DNA of 64,000 nt from Rutstroemia sp. NJR-2017a BVV2. Lineage: Eukaryota > Ascomycota > Leotiomycetes > Helotiales > Rutstroemiaceae. The stretch spans positions 744,001 to 808,000 of the forward strand of contig NJPS01000076.1 of the NCBI GenBank assembly GCA_002946415.1. Reading direction: 5' to 3'. The position numbers and the translations under genes are program-made. A model generated the notes under the pieces. That model made no database searches, was not told where the DNA came from, and was given only the letters and a program-made list of their open reading frames with translations. Shown here in pieces: positions 10,842 through 24,251 of this stretch. Numbering within the stretch: the stretch's first letter is position 1; the number at the start of each line of letters is the position of its first letter.

Positions 10842-13800
10842 TGTACTTCCTTAAACTCAATTAAAGGCGCAAGATCATTTCTACTTTTCCTGAAGAGCTT
10901 CCAACAGTAAGTAGAAGTATGGCAATGCCATGGACTTCAGCGAAACGCCGCTGAATTAAGCATTTTCTTGGCCGCTCGATATATTCCTCTTGTTTACAGT
11001 AACGACAGAATGAAATGGGCTGAGGTTCTGCAGAGCGAAAGAAGAAATTGCAATTGCCTGCGCCTTCCATGGCCGTACTTACCCCGTCGGCGTTCCGGAC
11101 TAGAAGGCCTTATTGGTAGTGAGCGTATTCGCACTGTCTCTTGTCGAAATGAACGAGAAACATTTCGACCTTGGGAGCTCACCAGGAATAGCTATCGGTT
11201 CTGGGAAAGCGGCATCTAAGCCTTTTTGAGCTTCGGGAATTAGGTAATCAAATATTATTGGTTTTTGTACTAACGGTTTAGATGATGGGGGCAATACGAG
11301 GAGGGGCCGGATGCCCGGTAGTCAGTTTCAATTGTTTCTCCAAACACAAGCCTACTGAGGGAACAGATACCTGCTCGTTCGATTATAGCTACACTGCGCG
11401 TGCCTTTGTTTTCTCTGAGGGGCATTATCTTACAAGGGACGAGCTGAGCAAAAGTTCAATGGCAGAATGTTAGCTTGAAGACATTAGGAGAGTACCACTG
11501 TCCCAAGCCGGCCTCATCTAGCCATATCTCTTCGAGTGGATGAACGGTTTTTACTTGAGCTATGCAAGCATGAAACTTCAGGGGAGCTTTATATTACACG
11601 CAGAAGCGTTTCTTGAGACCTAGGTGCTTGACCACCATGTGAGGTGGAGAATCCAAGATTTGGCATTAGAGAGGTTTGTTTCTTAAGCGGCACCCTTGAG
11701 CATTCGGCACTCGGATCCTGTGTTTCTCTCCTTTTCTTAGTATCGTCAATTCGCTCTCTTCCAGAGGAATATGCTGTTTCTTGTTTAGGGGTACCGTGGC
11801 TTGTGTTGATATCTGTTCTCATGGCAATCCAAGGCGCAACCAGTTCACCGTTAGTCCTCTTATCTTACTTCGACAATATGCTGCATTTTTCTGATGTTTA
11901 TGGTAGGTCTGAAGTGATGAGCATCCGGAGGTTCCGGATACGACACTGGAATATACGAACGCTCCCTTGACGGACCCGGTGGGAATGTTGGTGAGGAGGA
12001 GCTGGAAATTCTAGACTCGTCATTCAGTCCAGCGCGAAGGCGAGGCTTCAGAACCCTTATTGGGTTTTACAGCTTTCTTCATGTTGTGTCTCTGCTACTA
12101 ACATGGGCACTATCATCTGCAATTTTGGGCCTTACCATTGCGCTCGAGACTGTGACCAAAGCCCGGGCTGGGAGATATCTTGGTATCGTTGCTATCGGGC
12201 ATGGACTTCTATCTTAGTTTTGTGAATGATTCTCATGTTAAGTTTTTCAAGTCTGGCTACAACTCATAGCCTAGGTCCCACTGTTAGTATCTCACAAGCT
12301 TGGATGGTAGTATACCTTCTATATGCCCAACATTGCGTTGCTCATTTCTCTGGCTCACACGTCATGGTAAGATAGTTTTGCAACAGCAACGGGATTAGGG
12401 GGAGTGTAAGTGGTGCTTGACTACATCGGGCATGCTGTCGCTGGACGACGTTCTCTAGTGCGTGTGCTGTGACTCTTAGCTTGGTGTGAATGCAGAAGAA
12501 GTTTGGACTTCACTAGAGGACTGGGATTGGTGAAAGGGGAAATATAGAACTCCCTAGACCCAGAGAATCTTAGACCTCAAACATATCAAGATCTTAGAAT
12601 ATGGTACGCGGTCTTTCTCAAAATCTTTCTGTACTTGTATACGACTCCCTCCGATCATCGCTAACTTTCGTATAACAATCACTGCCCCTCCATAGGTGCT
12701 ACTTCATTATAATATTAATACTGCAGTTAGCCGTCCATATCCGAGTCTCAACCATCTTTCAGGCACCTGCAAATTCCCAGTATCATGTGCCAGAAAATTT
12801 CGTTCCTCAACTTACCAACGTTACTCTGCGATGATATTTGGGTTGATGTCTCGGACTATCCAGAGGAGAGTGCACCTTTAAGATTCTTGCAAAAAACTGC
12901 TACCAATCCAACGCGAGTGACAATCCTCCGCTGAAATGACCTGACATCCAACTTTCAGCAGACCATGATACGAGTAAAGAGTGGATCGCCATGAGCTACC
13001 TGCACATAAGACATGGCGAGTGCAGTGATTCCATCTCGCCTTGTTAATTGAAAGTAATAGGTGAAACCCTCGGGAAATATCCTGCATGTTGATTGACACA
13101 ACGTCCGTTCCATGGAAGACTCGAGCTCAAGTACAGATTATGCACAATTTTCTATGTACAGCACAGCACAGTGCATTGCAGTGCATTGCAGTACATTACA
13201 GTACATCACATTACGCAGCGCACTACAATATTACATTGTATGTATTGTACTATGCAAGTTGACATGCGAACAAGAGGGGCAAGCAAGCACGCACGTACAT
13301 ATTTACATCGTGCAGAACATGCATGGTTCAGAATGGAGAGGATATTTAGCACGGTCCAAAACAGCCCATGTGCTCTGATCTAGCAAATGTGAGGTGTCAA
13401 GATGGTTTAATTTACGACATCGCAGAAGCAACGTCGCTCGAATGAGTCGGAACGACAAAGGTTATTTTTGTACGATGCTATTTCACCATCCGTGATGAAA
13501 GCTAGTCGAACACTTCCCGAAAGTGTGTTTGACGACATGACGTAGACACATCGTAGATACATGTTGGACAGAAGGAGCGGTGGATGCAGGTGTTATGAGG
13601 TTATATTGGAAGGCGGGACAAGGTGATACTGAGAGCAGATGTCGAATCAGAACGGCTCGTTCTGGCGGTCATACTATTGGTTGGCCGTACATAGCCAAAA
13701 TTGTGGATCGTTTTAGCATAGGCGTAGACTTGCACTTGCACTTACCTAAACGAGCTCACAAGGAAACGACATATCTCGGAAATTCCAATTGTATTCTGAG

Positions 13801-16197
13801 TGCCTTCAGACGATTATGATCAAATATGAGACGACTACGAATGAGGCGCAAACGGTCATGCTAGCCGAAGATCGGCTTAATCTACTCTTGAGTTGGAGAG
13901 GCATGGACAGCTTCTGAGGTCGATGTGTTTGATGGATGCAAGGGGGAAAGAGGAAAGGGGAAAGGACGCGAAGCGTACCAGGCGTCCAGCCGTTTTCTTT
14001 TCTCATCTAAAGCTGGACATAGCATTTAAAGGGAGGTGGGAGGCAAGCGGAATAAGTATAGAGATTGTGAGAGAAGATGCTCGAGAGATCCCGAACAATC
14101 TTGCAGATCGAATACCGATGAATCCATCCCCCACCGACTATCCATCAGGAAGTCACGATGAAAATGGGCAGCTTCCTCATATTCACCACAAGTATCACGA
14201 CGTAAACATACTCAATCAGTATGCTGGTGCAATCTCGAAGTGCATGGAAACACAGATTAAGAAGCCTTGCTCTAGACCAGTTCTACTATCGCTGTCGCTC
14301 TGATGCTCCTTCGTTGCTGATCACCTCGTTTTCACATCTCACCAAAAATACTTTACCCTCGCTTCCCGACTTCACCTGAAAAGCATTTGTGGGTACCTCT
14401 CTGTACGATACTGCATGCACAATACTTTCAATAAAACCCCCACGTTACGCATTCACTCACTTGTTCTTTTGTATGCTGCAGTTAATAGCGGCTGACGACT
14501 CCTGGAACCTCACTGATACGGCAAGATAGAGGCTCCAAATAGTATCCAACGGTGTCTCGCCAGATAGAACCGCCTTGGATCTTTCCGGAACGGGACCGTG
14601 TTCTACCTCTGCTTCTTTTCCAGCATACACATCTGCATTTGCATCTTCCCTGCGTTTTCTTCGACGAATCTGGACTCCAGTTCACGGCGATCATCACGCA
14701 ACGACCCCAATCGTACTCAAGTACGCTCTGCGAAAGTATTCCTTAAGTTTGTTGCATATCGAAAGTCGGCTTGCGCTCAAGTACAGCCGGCGGGGTTCTT
14801 TCATTCGACCACTTGATCCAAAAGTAAACCGCACCCAATCCTTCTGTACTGAGTCACCAACATCGCCCATTCACTCTCACTTAGGCCTGCCGTTAAGAAC
14901 GTCCCAAGAAATGCACCAAATCTTTAGTTGGTGGTGCTTTTGACATAGATCGAGGAATCAGGAAGACTCGAGCACTGATCAACTTGTGCTGGCAAACTTC
15001 CTCTGACCATTGAAGAGCAAAGTCGTTAGTACTTCTCGCGAGCCTGCCGAATTACACGTTCTTCCGAGCTACCTCTCTATCCGAACGATTTCATCCGAAC
15101 CACCTCATCAGAAGCCACAAAAGCGGCGGCTACCTCTGTTGTCGTCCAGCAAAGTGCTTTCCGAGCCACCTCTTGGACCAAAATTGTTCTGCTAAACACC
15201 TCTTCCTTGAAGGACGTACTCACTTCATCACACGTGATAAAGTTCTCGGTGAGTTACTTTTGGGCTGTTCTTTTAGATCACATGTTCTAACAGATGCAAA
15301 GCCAAAGCTGTCTCGATTTCATCAACTTCAACGAAGTCACGAAGGACCTAACTATCGGTCCTATTCTCCTTTGATACGAGATACTAATGCTCAAAAGGCG
15401 ACCACAGCTCTCATTATTTCCTTTGGCCATATTATTTGGCTAATAATCACCTCACAAACAGCGAGTCTCATTGATCGAGGCTCTACATACAATCATTCAA
15501 TTCACTTTCCCTTGGTGATTGTCCGAACACCGAGAGGTCTAAGAGTATCACCAGTCAAATCCAAGAGTATTCTAGGGCGAGCAATCCATATTCACTGCGA
15601 GGATTTATGCTTTCGGTCCTTTCGATTGATTTTTACAAACAAAACTTGGCATCATCTTTTATGTGTCTGCCAGATACTTCCCCAACAGTGTAGGTATATA
15701 TCGACTTGACTGCAAGGAGATACGATTCGAAAGTCCTATCCGTCTGTCATAGGAAGAACTAAACGGTCACGTCCAATTTATCGGCTGCTCAATTATTCCT
15801 GGCAATTTCCCAGCAATTTCGCACGTTTGACTGCACTGCAGGCCTTTGCCTTCCCAACTTGACACAAGCAGCCAGCAAATAGCTCCACTGTTCCTGAATT
15901 GGTCGCTGACAAGGCTTATATCTTGGAGACAATACTTCACATCTCGAATCTCGACTTCAAGAATCTGCTCTTATTTTCCGGGAATTTGGTTGGGAGCGGG
16001 GAAGTGAAGGAAACTTATGACTAGATATTCGTCGTAAGTCGTCTATATTTCGCGTGACTGTCCACTATTACCTTTTCTTATCCGTTCGAAGATTCTTGTT
16101 CATGAACTTAAGGTTAACACTCACAGTATTTCAATCTCGAGAGAGTGGTCCATCGTGGCAAACACTGCGCCATAACCTAGAAGTCGAAGGAGTCAAG
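10842..16197. other. Gene-poor 5.3-kb region with possible decayed coding pieces
   Basis: No intact gene is recognised. Several short frames read like protein for 50-100 residues and then break, notably on the plus strand at 11644-12217. A low-complexity acagcacagtgcattgcagt tract lies near 13157-13210 (units of cagt/catt). At 15066-15205 an acctc word recurs at about 30-36-base spacing. The stretch from 12220 to 16190 otherwise shows only short, unconvincing frames. It could hold a rapidly evolving gene that I cannot splice, or relics. Confidence 0.4.
11921..12217 (+). pseudogene. Possible relic of a membrane protein gene
   Basis: An open frame without an initiating ATG translates to about 98 residues with protein-like structure: a Gly-rich start, an acidic segment (VGEEELEILDSSFSPARRR), then two hydrophobic stretches (LHVVSLLLTWALSSAILGLT and YLGIVAIGHGLLS). 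Just upstream, in another frame (11644-11900), a second hydrophobic stretch occurs (GVPWLVLISVLMAIQG). I could not join them by a credible intron, and several stops follow 12217. It may be a decayed multi-span membrane protein, or an exon of a gene I have not solved. No family is recognised. Confidence 0.3.
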
Positions 16198-19125
16198 ATG
16201 TTGGGCATTGGAAACATGTGCTGTAAGTTCAATGGCTTGCGCTATATTGCAGAGCAAATCATCTCTTTTCCTGTCTTGGAATCAATCTTACCCAATCTAC
16301 ACTTGCCTGCTCAAAAATAATCAGTTACAATTCCCCCGATCTGCCTATCCGCATTGCTTAGTTTCCTGCAGAATGTTCGTGATATACTGATTCTGATTAT
16401 CTAGATGCGCCGGAGGTGCCAGCCCCACAAAAGGCACGACCACAGGGCGCAGGGACACCTCGTCTCCAAGATCTCCCAAAGGGACAATTGCCAAAAGTCA
16501 ATTCCCTTGATAGTGCCAATTTCCGCATGAGCGACGGCTCCACCAAGAAACCTGGTTTCATCGGCAAAATCTTTGGTAGACATGGTAGCTTGGATAGATC
16601 TACTGATGATGGCGATAACAGCGAGGAATCTCGCAACTTTGATCCTATCGACTCGTTACAACTACAACCTTGCCCATTTATCCGACCTGTACCAGGAAAG
16701 CGAATGGTTGCTCGCGACGAGCCCAACCAGATCCTATCTATATCACGTACTTCACCTGTTCCTCACGGCAACACCAGTATTGGCAGATGCCGAGAACGAG
16801 CAGAAGCAGCCATTAATGAATCGACTATCAGCGATCAGGAAGCTATCAGTGAACCGGAAGCGGCCGTTAACGAATCAACTATCAGTAAACCGGAATGGCA
16901 CTCATACAAGGAACAGTCTTCATATGATGACAGTAGCCAAGTTGATGAAGAAAGCGAAGACTACAGCATAAGTGTCGATGTTGGAAAGCAACACGAGTTT
17001 GTCGTCTTATCGTCGGCTCCTGTCGGCGATGCCATCGCAGTCGCGGACTGGACGCTCTACATAAATTTTTACTCACGGGTAAGTAAGATATGAATTCCTG
17101 ATATATCATTTTATCGAATCAATGTTGAACAAATGGAACTAATCTTTGCCTAGGGATATTTAAATCTCACCGGTCCACCTCCTCCCCCTACACGCGGTAC
17201 GACTTGGGAATATCTGCCTGCCGTATGGCCACCAAATGAAGAGACGAGACTTGACAAACACTACGCCTTCGATGTTCTCTGGCCGGAATGGACACAAGAT
17301 GAGGCTTGTGCGCTAATCACATCTGCTATGGCCAGGTTCCAGACTGAATACGCTTCTCTGAGCTTCTTTGACAGTACATACGAGATTTTCAAGGCTGAGA
17401 ATGGTTACCATACTTCTCGCATTGAACGAACTAAGAGTATCGCGGCTCACGTGGTCCTTTCGAAAGAAACCATGGTCGTCCTCGATACTGCAAAGGTATG
17501 TTCTCCAATATTGTCTTCCCTTTCCAGGCAAATAACTTTTTTCATAGGACTGGCGCTTCGAGAATAATCCCTGCGTCGTTGGCTATCCTCGTATACGCTT
17601 TTTTGCTGGAGCTCCAATGTTCGCTTCAAGTGGTGAAATCGTTGGCGTCTTCGCCGTGTTCAGCCAAAAGCCGCGGGACGTGTTTTCACTAACTCAGCGA
17701 GGGGAGCTAGCTGAGTTTGCTGCTTTGGCTATGGTTGATCTAACAATTCAAGCTGCATCTCTGGCAGACCCAGATTTGCAGACTACTCCTACTGTGTCGA
17801 GAAGACAGACACAAGCAAATTTGTTCCCCGAAGCTCTTCGCTTTCAAAAGCTACCGTCTCCTATTCTTGATGAAATGGACTCTTCCATGCAGGGACGGAG
17901 CAATTACTCGGTACGCTCTTCCCGTGATTCAGAAGTGTTGTACATGGCTGGCAGAAAGCCAAAGACGCATTACCGCAGCTGCTCTGCGGATTCAAGTGTC
18001 TCAGTCACTGATGGAAATGACGAATTTCGAGAATTAATGACCCCAAGAGACTTTAGGGTTCCCTCCCATCGCCCTTTCTCGTCCTCGGACTTGACCTCAG
18101 TTGATATGCCGCACCCCAATTCACCTAATCAATCGCATTTCTACATTGATGAGCAAGAACATCATCTTCTTAACCTGAACCGTTTGAGTCGGGGGATATC
18201 TGCTATGTCAATGAACGACAATAACGAGGAATTCTATGCCGATGACAGTATCTTATCCTGTAGCATCATGTCCAGTAGCTTTCTTAGAACGAATCCCAAA
18301 GTCACTACGCCGCCAACTCAATATGAGACAGCTATCACGCGCACACCGTCCCTCCAAAGCATGTCTACTATTTCAACTATCCTGTCGAGTCAAATTGGTG
18401 CACCCAATGACGACGATCAAGAATGCGATGAGGATGACTCTGAGGGTGCATCTCCTGTCGAAGAAGTTCCCATCGGTGGTAGTAAAAGTGGGGATAATAA
18501 CAACCTTCCCATAGTTGGATGCGTCCAGACCGACTTTGCTCAACCCTTCATGGCTGAAGCAAAATTCTCGTGCGAATTCTCAGCTTCAGCCCTCGGTTAT
18601 GATTTTATCTACGCCGTCGAGGTCAATCCTGCCAGACCTTTTATGACACCGCACGAGCTTTCACAACCCGGTGCTCTGAAGTTAACCGTCTTGGCAGCTC
18701 ACGGTCTGGAGAGCACCAGCGTGCTCAGCCCTGATGTTCACCTTCAAGCTCTACGTAGCCGTGACGGAATTTCAAGCTGGACAAACCTTGACCTCGATGA
18801 TCTTCGCCGCGAAGGGTCTTACGAGTTTGGTGTTCTTATGGTATTGTCGCACAGCAAAGATTATGGCGAAGAATGCCCCAGTGGTGTCGTGTTTGGAGCA
18901 TTCAAAAAGCCCAAGTTTGACTCGAACGGGAATCTCTACCCCAGTGTTCAGAATACTACTGGTGTCAAAGCTGCTGCCAAAGCCATGAAAGAAATCATCT
19001 TCAATTACGGAGGAGGACCACGCAGACCCAGCACGGATCCCACGACACCGACATCACCCACCTCTCAGACCTCTGGAAATACAACGACCAGCTCAAATAA
19101 CAACAGGCGATCTTCTACACACTGA
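16198..19125 (+). CDS. GAF-domain protein, fungal, function unknown
   Basis: Four exons (16198-16222, 16405-17078, 17154-17495, 17548-19125) give 872 residues. The first exon is only 25 bases (MLGIGNMC) and is joined in frame to YAPEVPAPQK. Residues about 240-420 form a GAF-type sensory domain: HYAFDVLWPEWTQDEACALI, then IAAHVVLSKETMVVLDTAKD, WRFENNPCVVGYPRIRFFAG and GEIVGVFAVFSQ, the same order as in GAF modules at the front of fungal hybrid histidine kinases. No kinase, receiver or cyclase domain follows. Instead there is a Ser-rich linker and a second alpha/beta region (about 680-830: TDFAQPFMAEAKFSCEFSAS to AAKAMKEIIFNYGGG) that may be a divergent second GAF. The tail is Thr/Ser/Asn rich. 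It is probably a cytosolic ligand-binding or scaffold protein; the ligand is unknown. Confidence 0.82.
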
Positions 19126-19879
19126 GATGGTCATCTTCCCAGGCGACGATATCTATTTGGAGACATGTTCTCGCAGCCTATATCTTCGCAAGAGGTGTAG
19201 GTACATGCAGCATCTGAATGTTGTGCCAGCACCTTGTCATCGATTTCTTTGTTTTTATTTTACACGTTTCAGGACGCTTTACTACCGTACTGTTTTTGAC
19301 TGTCCATATTGAAAGGGTGGATTTGAATTTATATGAACAACCAAAAGTTGCAGTACGACTATTGTTGCATCACCGCGGGCGAACACACAAAGGACCAGTG
19401 TGTTATCAAAGGTAGACCAAAGAGGAGTACCTGGCGTATGTTTGAAGAGCGGATGGGATTTTTTGCTGATATGAGGTTATGCACATGATTGTATGATGGA
19501 TGATGGATGAATGGATGAATTGGTAGATACACTCATGTTTGCTGGCACCGTTTGCTTTTCTCTTTTCGATCTGACCCTCACGGGCTTTCTATTGTATCAG
19601 GTTATCATCTATGTTCTGATTTGGCATGGTAGTTGGTGCATACTGCGATGATCTGCACGACGATTGAGGCTCAGATTACATAGGTTCGTTGTTCTACGAG
19701 AATGAAATATGATATAAGTGAGCGGTTTGCTTCAATGCGGAAAGTGATATGGTGAATGAGCAGGCGTGTTTGTTAGATGAGAGACGATGTCTACTTGGGA
19801 TGTGAAACGGCCTCTCCTCTTGGCCCTGCGGCTCCTGCTATTCACCTGCTTCAAGCGGCCACATTCTCTATAGCATGAT

Positions 19880-20275
19880 TGCAGCATGGCTTTCAACATG
19901 GAAACGAGAGCGAGAGTCTCCGTCCACACGGAACTTACAAGATGGGCGTCGTCTCTTGTAAATGAATGAGAACACTATTCACTACGATTTCAGCTATTTC
20001 ACCCCATGCCGCCATTGCAGCTGGGCTTTCCAAGATGAGAACTAAAGCCTCCGTCCACCCGAAACTTTCAGGATGGGGCTCTTGTCTAATAAAATGAATG
20101 AAAATACTATTCACTACAGCTTCTGCTAGCTGTCTACTTCAAGCAGTCACACAAACTGTAGTATTATTCCAGCTAGACTTCCAAAACGAGAACCAGAGCC
20201 TTCGTCCATGCGGAACTTCCAAATGAGGGCTCTTCTCTCATAAAATGAATGAGAATACTTACTATTCACTGCATC
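19880..20275. repeat. Imperfect tandem repeat, 3 copies of about 130-150 bp
   Basis: Three diverged copies share the order: ctttcca with atgagaac, then cctccgtccac, cggaactttc, aggatggg, ctcttgt, aaaatgaatgag, atactattcactac. The ccgtcc word falls at 19920, 20051 and 20202, so the unit is about 131 and 151 bases with length variation in the spacer. A partial fourth unit precedes it (cttcaagcggccacattctc near 19847 matches cttcaagcagtcacacaaac near 20136). It is not coding in any frame. It looks like an old local duplication array. Confidence 0.75.
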
Positions 20276-20509
20276 CCCTTCCGGATATCGTCTTCTCTCC
20301 AGACACACCGTGTCATTTTCCCTGTCTCCTTCCCAATATCTCACCCACATGGCCATTCCTACCACCACAGCATGTGCCACTTCCACTTCCATCCATCGGT
20401 ATCACCCCAACCCTCCTCGCTCGCTCTCAGCCTCAGCCTCAAAACCTGCAACCCGATCCGGCAAATTATTCCCTCGTACGATGCTCGTTCCAACTGTTAC
20501 TCCAACTGA

Positions 20510-20960
20510 ACCGCCACCTGCAACTGCAACGGCGAACTGCAACTGCAACGCTCATTCTCACTCTCATTCTCACTCTTACATCATCCCCCCCTAATTCCCA
20601 CCTCCCTACCCCACTCCCTCATTCACCCACCCAATTACCCCTCTGTCCCGAATCTCACCTCCCTCCCTCCCGATCGACTCGTCCTCGCCGGCCCGATGAT
20701 ATACGTACTCACATACATGCGCGATGCGCGTCCGTCTCCGATTTCAAATCCCTCTTTCTCTTTCTCTTTCTCTTTCTATCTCCTACCCTCGTGATCACCT
20801 TGACATAACATAGTACACGCAGTGCTGACATACATAACATACGCAATACAACACCACATAACATAACATAACATAACATAACATGACCCCAACATCCAAC
20901 CACCCACCACCGATATTTATACTTTCCAACCAACTAACCAACTAACCAACTGCTCACGCT
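20510..20960. repeat. Cluster of simple-sequence tracts
   Basis: Adjacent short arrays: aactgcaactgcaac near 20517-20550, ctcattctcactctcattct near 20550-20578, tttctc units near 20752-20780, acataa units near 20852-20884 and aactaacc units near 20929-20950. They are slippage-type microsatellites in the 3' spacer and have no visible gene function. Confidence 0.8.
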
Positions 20961-21179
20961 ACGCCACCTTACCCTACCGGCATATACAATCGACTAACTT
21001 ATAGTTCAGGGTCTCGACTAAAATAAGCATACATATAAACAAACCGTTTGCTTCATATGCATGCATGCATAGCCTTGCCTTGCTGTGCCATCCATGCGTT
21101 TAGAACGTTCGTCTCACCAAAAGGGGGAAGGGGGGCTGTACATACCAATTCATCGACGAAAAAACTCGGCATCCGAATT

Positions 21180-21360
21180 GGGACATTAGTTTGATGATTT
21201 CTCAATGTGAATTTTTGATTGTTTGAATCTGGTTAGAACAATATATGGATGATTTCCCAATGTGAAACTGGTCATTGTTTGAATTTGATTTGGACAAAGT
21301 TTGCAGGACTTCCAAATGTGAATTGCTGATTGTTTGAATCTGATTAGAACATTATAATCT
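21180..21360. repeat. Imperfect tandem repeat, about 56-bp unit, 3 copies
   Basis: Three diverged copies of a unit of the form acat..gatgatttcccaatgtgaatt..tgattgtttgaatctgattaga. The aatgtga core falls near 21204, 21259 and 21315, a period of 55-56 bases, and a fourth partial copy starts near 21348 (gaacattataatct). The array is A/T-rich and non-coding. It differs from the array 900 bases upstream, so two separate amplification events are likely. Confidence 0.8.
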
Positions 21361-21819
21361 CCCATCCCGATTTCAAGACGATAGTTGTTTCACTAGCATT
21401 TGCTCATTGAATTGGTGTAACTACTGGCTTCATTTGCATGATCATCAACCATTAGTAATAAACAGGTCTTCCAAAGCCGATTCATGGAATATGACAGAGA
21501 TGCAATTCGTATACAAGTGGCCAATCAAGTTGCATCTCATCTCACTACAAGCATAAATTAGGGGAAAGGCATACGTATCAACGTGGAAGAATTGACGGAT
21601 CCATCTATTTTACAGCTCGATTCTCATCTATCAACTCTTCCGCAATACGTTCAACAATCGTCACTTCATTGTTTCCATCCAACCCACCCCATCCATTCAT
21701 TCCACCAACCTCATCAGAATACAGCTTCCCCGTTCCACAACCGGCATGCTAACGAACAAAGAAAAAGCGAGGAGTGAAAATGACCATGAATTTTTATTTT
21801 AGACTTTTAGATCTAGGAT

Positions 21820-24251
<2,432 letters not shown>

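Larger units (their letters stand above)
19126..21819. other. Convergent spacer between GAF gene and ATP1
   Basis: 2.7 kb between two convergent genes without a credible coding frame. It is built largely of repeats: an imperfect three-copy array at about 19880-20275, a cytosine-rich microsatellite tract at about 20510-20780, acata units near 20852-20885, caact units near 20930-20951, and a second imperfect array of about 56-base units at 21180-21360. Long plus-strand frames at 20245-20808 are open only because this tract is C-rich and poor in stops. Confidence 0.6.

Noticed and set aside
20245..20808. Plus-strand frame of 187 codons upstream of ATP1
   Set aside because: It runs through C-rich microsatellites that rarely make stops; three overlapping phases are open and none has protein-like features.
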